DNA of 41,945 nt from Comamonadaceae bacterium (lineage in GTDB: Bacteria > Pseudomonadota > Gammaproteobacteria > Burkholderiales > Burkholderiaceae_C): the NCBI GenBank assembly GCA_947373245.1, contig CANBWY010000015.1, forward strand, positions 1 through 41,945, written 5' to 3'. This document shows, piece by piece, positions 35,263 to 41,945 of this stretch. The notes beneath the pieces are model-generated. The model saw nothing but the letters and a program-made list of their open reading frames with translations, was not told where the DNA came from and did not search any database. The translations under genes were made by a program, and so were the position numbers. The first letter of the stretch is position 1, and each line of letters starts with the position of its first letter.

Positions 35263-36459
35263 ATGGATTTGAACTTTACCCCTCAAGAAGAAGCATTCCG
35301 AGGCGAAGTGCGGGCTTTTCTGGGGCACAAGCTTTCGGCTGAGTTGTCTGCCAAGGTCCGTGCGGGTGAACATTTGTCGAAGGCTGAGATGGAGGGTTGG
35401 CATGCCACGTTGAATGCGCGTGGCTGGCTGGCTAACCATTGGCCCGAGGAATGGGGTGGGCCGGGTTGGAGTGCCGTCGAAAAGTTTATTTTTGAAAATG
35501 AGTGTGCCTTGGCGCATGCCCCGCGCATCGTGCCCTTCGGTGTCAGTATGTTGGGGCCGGTCTTGATGAAGTACGCAAGCCAAGCGCAGAAGGCGCACTG
35601 GTTGCCACGCATTTTGGATGGTTCGGACTGGTGGTGCCAAGGCTATTCTGAGCCTGGCTCGGGTTCTGATTTGGCATCGGTCAAAACAACGGCGGTGCGT
35701 GAGGGTGACCATTACATCGTGAATGGCCAAAAAACTTGGACTACGCTGGGTCAGTACGCCAACATGATTTTTTGCCTCGTACGAACAGATCGTGAAGCAA
35801 AGGCGCAATCGGGCATTAGCTTTCTACTGGTGGACATGAACTCGCCCGGTGTTGAAATACGCCCCATCATCACACTGGATGGTGCGCACGAAGTCAATGA
35901 AGTGTTTTTCACGGATGTCAAGGTTCCTGCTGAGAACTTGGTGGGTGAGGAAAACAAAGGTTGGACGTATGCGAAATACCTGCTGACCTATGAACGAACC
36001 AACATTGCGGGTGTTGGCTTTTCGGTTGCCGCTTTAGAAAAACTCAAGGTCGTGGCTGATCGTGTTTTTTGCAATGGCAAGCCACTGTCACACGATGCTT
36101 TGTTTTCAGCGCGTTTGGCCAAAGTCGAGATTGATTTAGAAAACATGAAAACCACCAACTTGCGTGTCATCGCCGCTGTTGCTGGTGGCGGGGCTCCAGG
36201 CGCTGAAAGTTCCATGCTTAAGATTCGTGGCACCGAAATTCGCCAAGAAATTTTGTCATTGACGCGACGCGCCATGGGACCTTACGCGGCGCCTTTCTTT
36301 CAAGAAAAGCAAGAAGACACAAGCCATCTTTCACCGCTGGGAGATGAGGCTGCGGCGACAGCTGCTTGCATGTACTTTAACAATCGCAAACTGTCCATCT
36401 TTGGTGGTTCAAACGAAATTCAGAAGAACATCATCTCTAAGATGATCTTAGGCCTGTGA
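35263..36459 (+). CDS. Acyl-CoA dehydrogenase (large, PimC-like)
   Basis: A 398-residue FAD enzyme that introduces the 2,3 double bond. Visible parts are GYSEPGSGSDLAS with the flavin-contact Ser region, the VNGQKTWTT block, and a C-terminal FGGSNEIQKNII. The usual MCAD-type C-terminal Glu (EGT) is replaced by SNE; E244 in LTYERTNIAG aligns with the catalytic Glu254 of isovaleryl-CoA dehydrogenase, so that residue is the likely base. It lies 12 bp after the thiolase and 30 bp before a second, distinct dehydrogenase; pairs like this are heteromeric PimC/PimD in other bacteria. Confidence 0.9.
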   Translation: MDLNFTPQEEAFRGEVRAFLGHKLSAELSAKVRAGEHLSKAEMEGWHATLNARGWLANHWPEEWGGPGWSAVEKFIFENECALAHAPRIVPFGVSMLGPVLMKYASQAQKAHWLPRILDGSDWWCQGYSEPGSGSDLASVKTTAVREGDHYIVNGQKTWTTLGQYANMIFCLVRTDREAKAQSGISFLLVDMNSPGVEIRPIITLDGAHEVNEVFFTDVKVPAENLVGEENKGWTYAKYLLTYERTNIAGVGFSVAALEKLKVVADRVFCNGKPLSHDALFSARLAKVEIDLENMKTTNLRVIAAVAGGGAPGAESSMLKIRGTEIRQEILSLTRRAMGPYAAPFFQEKQEDTSHLSPLGDEAAATAACMYFNNRKLSIFGGSNEIQKNIISKMILGL

Positions 36460-36489
36460 TGGCCCGCTGAGTGAAGAAAGGAAAGACGA

Positions 36490-37626
36490 ATGCAATTCGA
36501 ACATACCGAAGACCGTCGCATGTTGACGGACAGTCTGAATCGTTTTGTCTCTGAGCAATACGCCACAGACATGCGTAACAAAATCGCCTATGGCGCTGAA
36601 GGTCATAGCCCAAAGTTGTATGCACAGTTCGCAGAGTTGGGAGCGATTGGTGCGCTATTTCCAGAATCGGTGGGTGGCTTTGCTGGCGAAGGATTCGACA
36701 TCAGTGTGGTGTTCGAGTGCCTTGGCAGAGGCATCGTGCCAGAACCACTTTTAGGCGCTTTGCTGGTCGGTCGTGCGCTGATGTTGGCCGGCAGTGATAC
36801 CCAAAAATCTCAATTGGCAAGTTTGATCGACGGGACGGCACTTGCCGCTTTGGCGCATGACGAACCGGGTACACACTATGAATTGAATCACGTGGCCACG
36901 GTTGCTACACGCGTGGGCAGCCACTGGGTTCTCACGGGCACCAAGGGCTTGGTGAGCTTTGGTGAAAAGGCGGACTGGCTGTTGGTGTCTGCGCGCACAG
37001 CAGATGCCAAAGACAGCACGACAGGGATTAGCCTGTTTCTCATACCAGGCCATACGGCGGGTATCACGCACCGGTCTTTCAATCGCATCGACGGCGGACG
37101 CGCTTCTGAGCTGGTGTTTGACAAGGTGCAAGTGCATTCAGATGCCTTGTTGGGCGTCGAGGGTGAGGGCTATGCCGTGCTTGAGCGTGTGCGTGGCTAT
37201 GCTTTGCTGGCCTTGTGCGCGGAGGCCATTGGCGCAATGGATGTCGTCAAGGACCAAACCTTGGAATACCTGCGAACGCGCAAACAGTTTGGCTCACCCA
37301 TCGGAAGCTTTCAAGCCTTGCAGCATCGCATGGTGGACTTGCTGCTGGAGGTCGAGCAGGCGCGTTCAGCCGTCATCAATGCTGCCGCAGTCATGGCGTT
37401 AGAGGACCGAGTGGTGCGTGAGAAAGCGTTGTCTGCGGCCAAGTTCAGCATTGGACGCATTGGCGCTCTAGTGGCTGAGGAAAGCATTCAGCTGCATGGC
37501 GGCATTGGCATGACTTGGGAATTGCCCTTGTCTCATTACGCCAAGCGTTTGGTCATGATTGACCATGAGTTCGGCGATGAGGACCATCATTTGGCACGTT
37601 TCATTGCATTGAGCCAAGCGCACTGA
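36490..37626 (+). CDS. Acyl-CoA dehydrogenase (small, PimD-like)
   Basis: A 378-residue member of the acyl-CoA dehydrogenase superfamily. The FAD-binding C-terminal part has ESIQLHGGIGMTWELPLSHYAKRL, and the mid-region VLTGTKGLVSFGEKAD is a degenerate form of the substrate block. I do not see a clear catalytic Glu at either usual place, which fits the partner subunit of a heteromeric dehydrogenase. It begins 30 bp after the larger dehydrogenase and precedes the hydratase/isomerase by 12 bp. Its separate activity is uncertain. Confidence 0.87.
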   Translation: MQFEHTEDRRMLTDSLNRFVSEQYATDMRNKIAYGAEGHSPKLYAQFAELGAIGALFPESVGGFAGEGFDISVVFECLGRGIVPEPLLGALLVGRALMLAGSDTQKSQLASLIDGTALAALAHDEPGTHYELNHVATVATRVGSHWVLTGTKGLVSFGEKADWLLVSARTADAKDSTTGISLFLIPGHTAGITHRSFNRIDGGRASELVFDKVQVHSDALLGVEGEGYAVLERVRGYALLALCAEAIGAMDVVKDQTLEYLRTRKQFGSPIGSFQALQHRMVDLLLEVEQARSAVINAAAVMALEDRVVREKALSAAKFSIGRIGALVAEESIQLHGGIGMTWELPLSHYAKRLVMIDHEFGDEDHHLARFIALSQAH

Positions 37627-37638
37627 ACAGAGGCGGCT

Positions 37639-38439
37639 ATGTCACACGTATTGGTTACGCGTCGCGAAGGGGCAGTGTTGGTTTTGTCCCATCACAATGT
37701 GGCCGCTCGTAATGCGTTATCCCCAGAGTTCTACACCGCTGTGGGGCATGCGCTGCGTGAGGCTGCCGATGACCCATCGGTCGGTGCCATTGTTCTGACC
37801 GGTGCAGGTGGGCATTTTTGCGCCGGTGGCGACTTGCGACAATTGGTGAAGCGGCGCGAATTGCCCGTTGAAGCGCGTCGCGCTCGGCTCGAAGACTTGC
37901 ATGATTTGATTCGCTCCGTGCGTGATTGCCCCAAACCGGTGATCGCTGCTGTTGAAGGGGCGGCCGCTGGTGCGGGTCTGTCCTTGGCCATGGCTTGCGA
38001 CATGCTGGTTGCAGCCAAAGATGCTGTATTTACTGTGGCTTATGTGAAGGTGGGACTAACGCCTGATGGTGGCGCAACCGCTTTTCTGGCCGAATTCGTT
38101 TCGCGACAAGTGTTGACGGAGTTGTGTTTGACCGGCGCACCGCTCAGTGGTGAGCGCATGCACGCCTTGGGGGCGGTGAACCGGCTTGTGGAATCCGGCG
38201 CTGCGCTTTCACATGCGATCACGCTTGCCACCGAAATTTCAAAAGGGCCACAAAAGGCGATGGGGCGCATCAAGCATTTGTGTCGCTTGACGATGCATCA
38301 TTCTTTGGAAGAACAACTCGAACTTGAAGCACAGTCCATGGTCGATGCCATGGGGAGCGATGAGTCGATGGAAGGCATTCAAGCTTTTCTAAATAAAAGA
38401 GCACCCAATTACATTCAATTACGCGAAGGCAGTGAATGA
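37639..38439 (+). CDS. PaaG-like enoyl-CoA isomerase/hydratase family protein
   Basis: A 266-residue crotonase-fold protein. The oxyanion block GGHFCAGGDLRQL and the AAGAGLSLAMACD helix are present. Both hydratase glutamates are missing: Ser115 stands for Glu144 and Tyr135 for Glu164 (rat numbering). Instead there is Asp143 in LTPDGGAT, the place of the catalytic Asp of E. coli PaaG (PDCGG). PaaG isomerises ring-opened CoA esters and also 3,4- to 2,3-dehydroadipyl-CoA, which would suit a dicarboxylate pathway. So isomerase is more likely than hydratase. It overlaps the CoA-transferase start by 4 bases. Confidence 0.85.
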   Translation: MSHVLVTRREGAVLVLSHHNVAARNALSPEFYTAVGHALREAADDPSVGAIVLTGAGGHFCAGGDLRQLVKRRELPVEARRARLEDLHDLIRSVRDCPKPVIAAVEGAAAGAGLSLAMACDMLVAAKDAVFTVAYVKVGLTPDGGATAFLAEFVSRQVLTELCLTGAPLSGERMHALGAVNRLVESGAALSHAITLATEISKGPQKAMGRIKHLCRLTMHHSLEEQLELEAQSMVDAMGSDESMEGIQAFLNKRAPNYIQLREGSE

Positions 38440-39671
38440 ACATACCCAATCCAAATCTGGAAAACGACCTTCCGCTTCAGGGGATACGCGTCTTAGATCT
38501 TTCCCGTGTATTCGCGGGTCCCATGTGCGGCATGGTCTTGGGGGACTTCGGTGCTGAAGTGATCAAGGTCGAACACCCGGGGCGTGGTGACGATACGCGT
38601 GACTGGGGGATCCGCATCGGCAAGACTGAGACCACTTACTACAACAGCATGAACCGAAACAAACGGTCCATCACGATTGATCTTCAGTCACCGCAAGGGG
38701 TGAAATTGATCCATGAGCTGGTGCCTCAGTTCGATGTGGTGATTCACAATTTCAAAACGGGTGGCGCTGAAAAATTAGGCATTGGTTACGAGCAACTCAA
38801 AGCACTCAAGAACGATCTGATTTATTGTGCAATTGCGGGCTACGACAGCAGTGGGCCAGAGGCAAGTCGCCCCGGCTATGACCTCGTGATTCAGGCAGAA
38901 GCCGGCTTGATGGCGCTCAACGGTGACGCGTCCATGCCGCCCCTGAAATTTGGTGTGGCCGTTGTTGATCTCATGACGGGTATGTATTCGGCTCAAGCAA
39001 TTCTTGCCGCCTTGTTGCGTCGTGAGCGTCGCGGCATGGGGCAGCTCATCGAGATGGCGTTGTACGACTGTGGTTTGTCCATCTCTGGCTATTACGGATT
39101 AGATGCATTGCAGCTCGGTCATGATCCAGAGCGCTACGGCAATGCGCATCCTTCCATCGTGCCTTATGGCATGTACGAAGCGGCGGATGGTCCATTGATC
39201 ATTGCCGTGGGCAACAACGCACAGTTTGAAAAGTTTTGTCGTCAAGTCATACAGCGACCTGATATTGTCGAGAACCCGCTTTTTGCCACCAATGTGGAGA
39301 GGGCAAAAAACCGTCAGGCCTTGGGACCCATGCTCAAGGCCTTGATTCATTCATTTCCACGCGAAGTATTGCTTGAGCGCTTGACCTCTGCAGGCATTCC
39401 TTGTGGCAAGGTGGCAGGTTTGCATGAGGCCTTGACCAATGCGCGCGCACAACGCAGCCATATGGTGCAAAACATCCCTCATCCTGTTGTTGGTACGACG
39501 CCAGTTTTTGCACCCCCTTACCGTTTGGATGGACAGCGCTTGCCGATACGCAGCGCGCCTCCCACTTTGGGAGAGGGGACGCGTGCTGTGCTGCAAGAAC
39601 TGCTGTCTATGAGCGATAGCCAACTCGAGGCCTTGCAGACGGCAGGGGTGTTGACACTGCCGAACCCGTGA
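38436..39671 (+). CDS. CaiB/BaiF-type CoA-transferase
   Basis: A 411-residue family III CoA-transferase. The catalytic Asp is D149 in SRPGYDLVIQA, and the N-terminal block IRVLDLSRVFAGPMCGMVL is family-typical. In this cluster it probably activates the acid to its CoA ester with succinyl-CoA or another donor, in place of the ATP-using ligase (PimA) of pim operons; human SUGCT, a glutarate CoA-transferase, belongs to the same family. It shares an ATGA overlap with the isomerase gene and precedes two Bug genes. Confidence 0.92.
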   Translation: MNIPNPNLENDLPLQGIRVLDLSRVFAGPMCGMVLGDFGAEVIKVEHPGRGDDTRDWGIRIGKTETTYYNSMNRNKRSITIDLQSPQGVKLIHELVPQFDVVIHNFKTGGAEKLGIGYEQLKALKNDLIYCAIAGYDSSGPEASRPGYDLVIQAEAGLMALNGDASMPPLKFGVAVVDLMTGMYSAQAILAALLRRERRGMGQLIEMALYDCGLSISGYYGLDALQLGHDPERYGNAHPSIVPYGMYEAADGPLIIAVGNNAQFEKFCRQVIQRPDIVENPLFATNVERAKNRQALGPMLKALIHSFPREVLLERLTSAGIPCGKVAGLHEALTNARAQRSHMVQNIPHPVVGTTPVFAPPYRLDGQRLPIRSAPPTLGEGTRAVLQELLSMSDSQLEALQTAGVLTLPNP

Positions 39672-39695
39672 TGAACCCACTGTCTGGAGATTGCT

Positions 39696-40694
39696 ATGTT
39701 TTCTAAACACATGACGGATGCCATGTTTCGATGGATTTTGAGCAGCGTTTGCTTGGCTGCTTCATTGGGCTGCGTGCACGCCCAGCAGGGGAGTTGGCCC
39801 GACAAAACAATCAAATTGATCGTTCCTTTTCCCGCGGGTGGGCCGACGGATACAGCCTCTCGCATTGTTGGCCAGCGGCTGGCTGATCGGCTCAAGCAGA
39901 CCGTGGTTGTTGAAAACAAAGCCGGTGCCTCTGGCGCGATTGCCGCCGCACAAGTGGCCAAGGGTGCCGCGGATGGTTATACCTTGATGATGCTTGCAAC
40001 GCCCACGATGTTGGCACCACACTTCAACAAAGCGGCAGGCTATGACACGACAAAAGATTTCATGCCCGTGGCAACGGTTTACGACCTGCCGATCGTGATC
40101 GTTGTCAACACGGCGCTGTTGCCCGATGTGACTGATTTGTCCAAGCTCATCGCGCACGCCAAGGCACAAGCGAAGCCGATGAACTACACAAGTTCAGGCG
40201 TTGGTAGTTTTGGTCATTTGAGTATGGAATTGCTTCAGCAATTGGCCGGTTTTGAAATGCAACATGTGCCATACAAAGGTGGCGTACCTGCCATCACCGA
40301 CACGATTGGTGGCGTCGTGCCGGTCATGTATTCAGACCTCGTTGCTGCGCTGCCGCACATCAAGTCGGGTAAGTTGCGTGCCATTGCGATTGGTTCACCG
40401 CAACGCGTGAGCGTAGTTCCCGATGTGAAGACTATCTCTGAGCAAGGCTTCAAGGGCTATGACGCAGTTTCTTGGGGCGGCTTGCTCGTCACCAAAGGTA
40501 CGCCTCAGGCGATCGTGGACAAGCTGGCGAGCGAGGTGCAAGACATATTGGCTGCAAAAGAGATCCAAGATAGATTGCGCGATGCGGGCTGTATCGCCAA
40601 CTTTCAAGGACCCGCTCAGATGGGGCAACGTATTCAGAGCGACGATGTCAAGTGGGGGCGCGTGATTCGCGAGAGAAATGTTTCAAATGATTGA
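39696..40694 (+). CDS. Bug-type solute-binding protein (first of two)
   Basis: A 332-residue periplasmic binding protein with a signal peptide ending near VHAQ and the hallmark IKLIVPFPAGGPTDTASR near residue 41. DGYTLMML and the C-terminal DAGCIANF blocks fit the TTT family. It lies 24 bp after the CoA-transferase, with GGAG about 8 bases before ATG 39696. No TctA/TctB permease follows. It likely binds the same acid as the cluster degrades; AdpC of Rhodopseudomonas palustris, an adipate-binding TTT protein, is a precedent. Confidence 0.9.
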   Translation: MFSKHMTDAMFRWILSSVCLAASLGCVHAQQGSWPDKTIKLIVPFPAGGPTDTASRIVGQRLADRLKQTVVVENKAGASGAIAAAQVAKGAADGYTLMMLATPTMLAPHFNKAAGYDTTKDFMPVATVYDLPIVIVVNTALLPDVTDLSKLIAHAKAQAKPMNYTSSGVGSFGHLSMELLQQLAGFEMQHVPYKGGVPAITDTIGGVVPVMYSDLVAALPHIKSGKLRAIAIGSPQRVSVVPDVKTISEQGFKGYDAVSWGGLLVTKGTPQAIVDKLASEVQDILAAKEIQDRLRDAGCIANFQGPAQMGQRIQSDDVKWGRVIRERNVSND

Positions 40695-40757
40695 TGCAAG
40701 TCGTGATGGCTGCATGAATGGGTCAGAGAAATCAAATACAAACAGGAGACAACCAAG

Positions 40758-41750
40758 ATGAAAAGCTACTTACGACGTCAGGTGCTGGCCAATGCCGCGA
40801 TGGCCTTGATGACCTTGTGTGTTGGGTCGCAAGCTCAAGCTCAAGCCTATCCGTCCAAGCCTATTAAATTAATCGTGCCCTACGCGCCGGGTGGTGCGAC
40901 GGACATCATTGCGCGCACCTTGGCTGAAAAGCTTTCAGACCGTTTGGGACAGCCTGTATTGATCGATAACCGAGCTGGGGCAGGTGGCGTCACAGGGACT
41001 GATGCAGCGGCCAAATCTGCGCCAGACGGTTATACCTTCTTGGTGTCGTTGGGCACCACGGTTTTGATTAATCAGTTCTTGTATGAAAAACTGCCGTACA
41101 ACCCAAGTCGTGATTTTGCACTTGTCTCGCAGCTGGCTTTGGCGCCTGTCACACTCTTGGTGAATCCAAACTCTCAGATCAAAAATGCCAATGATCTCAA
41201 GGCGCATATCCTCAAAAATCCAAGCAAATTGTCTTATGGTTCTTGGGGAATGGGGTCGTACGCGCATCTTGCGGGCGCCTATCTCAGCCAAAGTCTGAAT
41301 GCAGACATGACCCATGCTGCTTACAAGGGCGAGGCACCGATGCTGCAAGACTTGGTGGGTGGGCAAATTGATTTTGCGTTTGCCAGTGCACAAACTGCAA
41401 AGCCTTATATCGACTCGGGCAAGCTGCGTTCAATCGCCGTGACCGGCGAGCAACGCATGAGTGTCTTGCCAAGCATCCCAACCATGCGTGAGCAAGGTTT
41501 CAAGGATGATATTTTTCACGTCACGGGTTGGATCGCAATGGCTGCACCTGCAAAGACGCCCAACGATGTTTTGCAACGTGTCTCGGCTGAAGTGCGTGCC
41601 ATCGTGGCTTTGCCAGAAACGCAGGATCGAATCAATAAGATGGGATTCATCCCAGTGGGTAATACCCCAGAGCAATTTTCGGTCATTTACAAAAATGAAT
41701 TCCCTGTTTGGGAGCGTGTGGTGAAGTTGTCTGGCGCTAAACTGGACTAA
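40758..41750 (+). CDS. Bug-type solute-binding protein (second of two)
   Basis: A 330-residue periplasmic binding protein with a signal peptide ending AQAQA and the hallmark [18 protein letters not shown], followed by [15 protein letters not shown]. It differs clearly from the first Bug protein next to it, so it is not a recent duplication. The leader ACAGGAGACAACC (40742-40754) is identical to that of the Bug gene at 14865. It lies 63 bp after the first Bug gene and just before a glutaryl-CoA dehydrogenase gene. The two proteins may bind different acids or chain lengths. Confidence 0.9.
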   Translation: MKSYLRRQVLANAAMALMTLCVGSQAQAQAYPSKPIKLIVPYAPGGATDIIARTLAEKLSDRLGQPVLIDNRAGAGGVTGTDAAAKSAPDGYTFLVSLGTTVLINQFLYEKLPYNPSRDFALVSQLALAPVTLLVNPNSQIKNANDLKAHILKNPSKLSYGSWGMGSYAHLAGAYLSQSLNADMTHAAYKGEAPMLQDLVGGQIDFAFASAQTAKPYIDSGKLRSIAVTGEQRMSVLPSIPTMREQGFKDDIFHVTGWIAMAAPAKTPNDVLQRVSAEVRAIVALPETQDRINKMGFIPVGNTPEQFSVIYKNEFPVWERVVKLSGAKLD

Positions 41751-41766
41751 GAAGAGAGATATTCAA

Positions 41767-41945
41767 ATGAGTTCTACTAGTTTTTCTTGGTCTGATCCTT
41801 TTTTGCTCGACCTGCAACTGAGTGACGACGAACGCCAAGTCAAAGATGCGGCCGCTGCCTATTGCCAAGCGCGTTTAGCCCCTCGCGTTTTGGAGGCTTT
41901 CCGTCACGAAACAACCGATGTCGCCATCTTTCGCGAAATGGGTGA
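41767..41945 (+). CDS. gcdH: Glutaryl-CoA dehydrogenase, N-terminal part (cut by window edge)
   Basis: The open frame runs from ATG 41767 to the window end, giving 59 residues. They include [18 protein letters not shown] and [20 protein letters not shown], which match the N-terminal pattern of glutaryl-CoA dehydrogenases (WxDPLLLDxQLxxDER, FRHExxDxxIFREMG) and differ from other acyl-CoA dehydrogenases. The enzyme oxidises and decarboxylates glutaryl-CoA to crotonyl-CoA. AGAGAG lies about 9 bases upstream. It is 16 bp after the second Bug gene and so in the same unit. The catalytic residue is outside the window. Confidence 0.8.
   Translation, partial: MSSTSFSWSDPFLLDLQLSDDERQVKDAAAAYCQARLAPRVLEAFRHETTDVAIFREMG

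Noticed and set aside
1-41945. CRISPR arrays, tRNA or rRNA genes, insertion sequences, prophage
   Set aside because: No regularly spaced repeats, cloverleaf-like segments, transposase motifs or phage genes were recognised on reading both strands; weak tRNA-like folds cannot be fully excluded without a covariance search.

Overview
The window looks like chromosomal DNA of a betaproteobacterium of the order Burkholderiales, most likely Comamonadaceae (Limnohabitans/Rhodoferax-like). This is inferred from the gene content: orphan Bug-type (TTT) solute-binding proteins paired with CaiB/BaiF CoA-transferases, a coxB-coxA-ctaG-coxC operon with the DUF2970 and small assembly proteins typical of the order, a DUF1841 gene, and a LonB-like protease. 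No species can be fixed without a search. No rRNA, tRNA, insertion sequence, prophage or CRISPR array was seen. Coding density is very high and no gene-free stretch exceeds 300 bases.

Layout, left to right. (1) 1-1789: edge-truncated winged-helix regulator, divergent exported metallo-beta-lactamase-fold protein, and a lipoprotein of unknown function. (2) 1849-9465: cysM and a tusA-like gene, converging on a leftward block of galU, valS and a LonB-type protease. valS carries an in-frame 82-bp palindromic element that adds about 28 residues. (3) 9514-12696: a three-gene exporter (adaptor, FtsX-type permease, ATPase). (4) 12697-16736, leftward: CoA-transferase, Bug protein, DUF1841, ferredoxin-NADP reductase and trmL. 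(5) 16878-20054: an AT-rich insert with a small exported protein, a NarL-type response regulator, a hybrid histidine kinase, and a 50-residue membrane peptide not readily assigned, preceded by a 14-bp perfect palindrome and an AT stem-loop. (6) 20105-21807: comF and a divergent BioC-like methyltransferase. (7) 21913-30906: a near-complete aa3-type cytochrome c oxidase locus with structural subunits, copper delivery, SURF1 and heme A synthesis. (8) 30903-41945: a LysR regulator divergent from a long rightward beta-oxidation cluster. It holds a fused hydratase/3-hydroxyacyl-CoA dehydrogenase, thiolase, two acyl-CoA dehydrogenases, a PaaG-like isomerase/hydratase, a CaiB-type CoA-transferase, two Bug proteins and the start of a glutaryl-CoA dehydrogenase.

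How the genes work together. The cox locus supplies both the oxidase and its Cu/heme A assembly factors. The right-end cluster reads as a capture-activate-degrade pathway for an alpha,omega-dicarboxylate such as pimelate or adipate/glutarate: Bug proteins bind the acid, the CoA-transferase activates it, the dehydrogenases, hydratase and thiolase shorten it, and glutaryl-CoA dehydrogenase finishes odd chains. It resembles the pim operon of Rhodopseudomonas with the ligase replaced by a CoA-transferase. The substrate is an inference. The least explained parts are the AT-rich two-component island with its micro-protein and the palindromic element inside valS.
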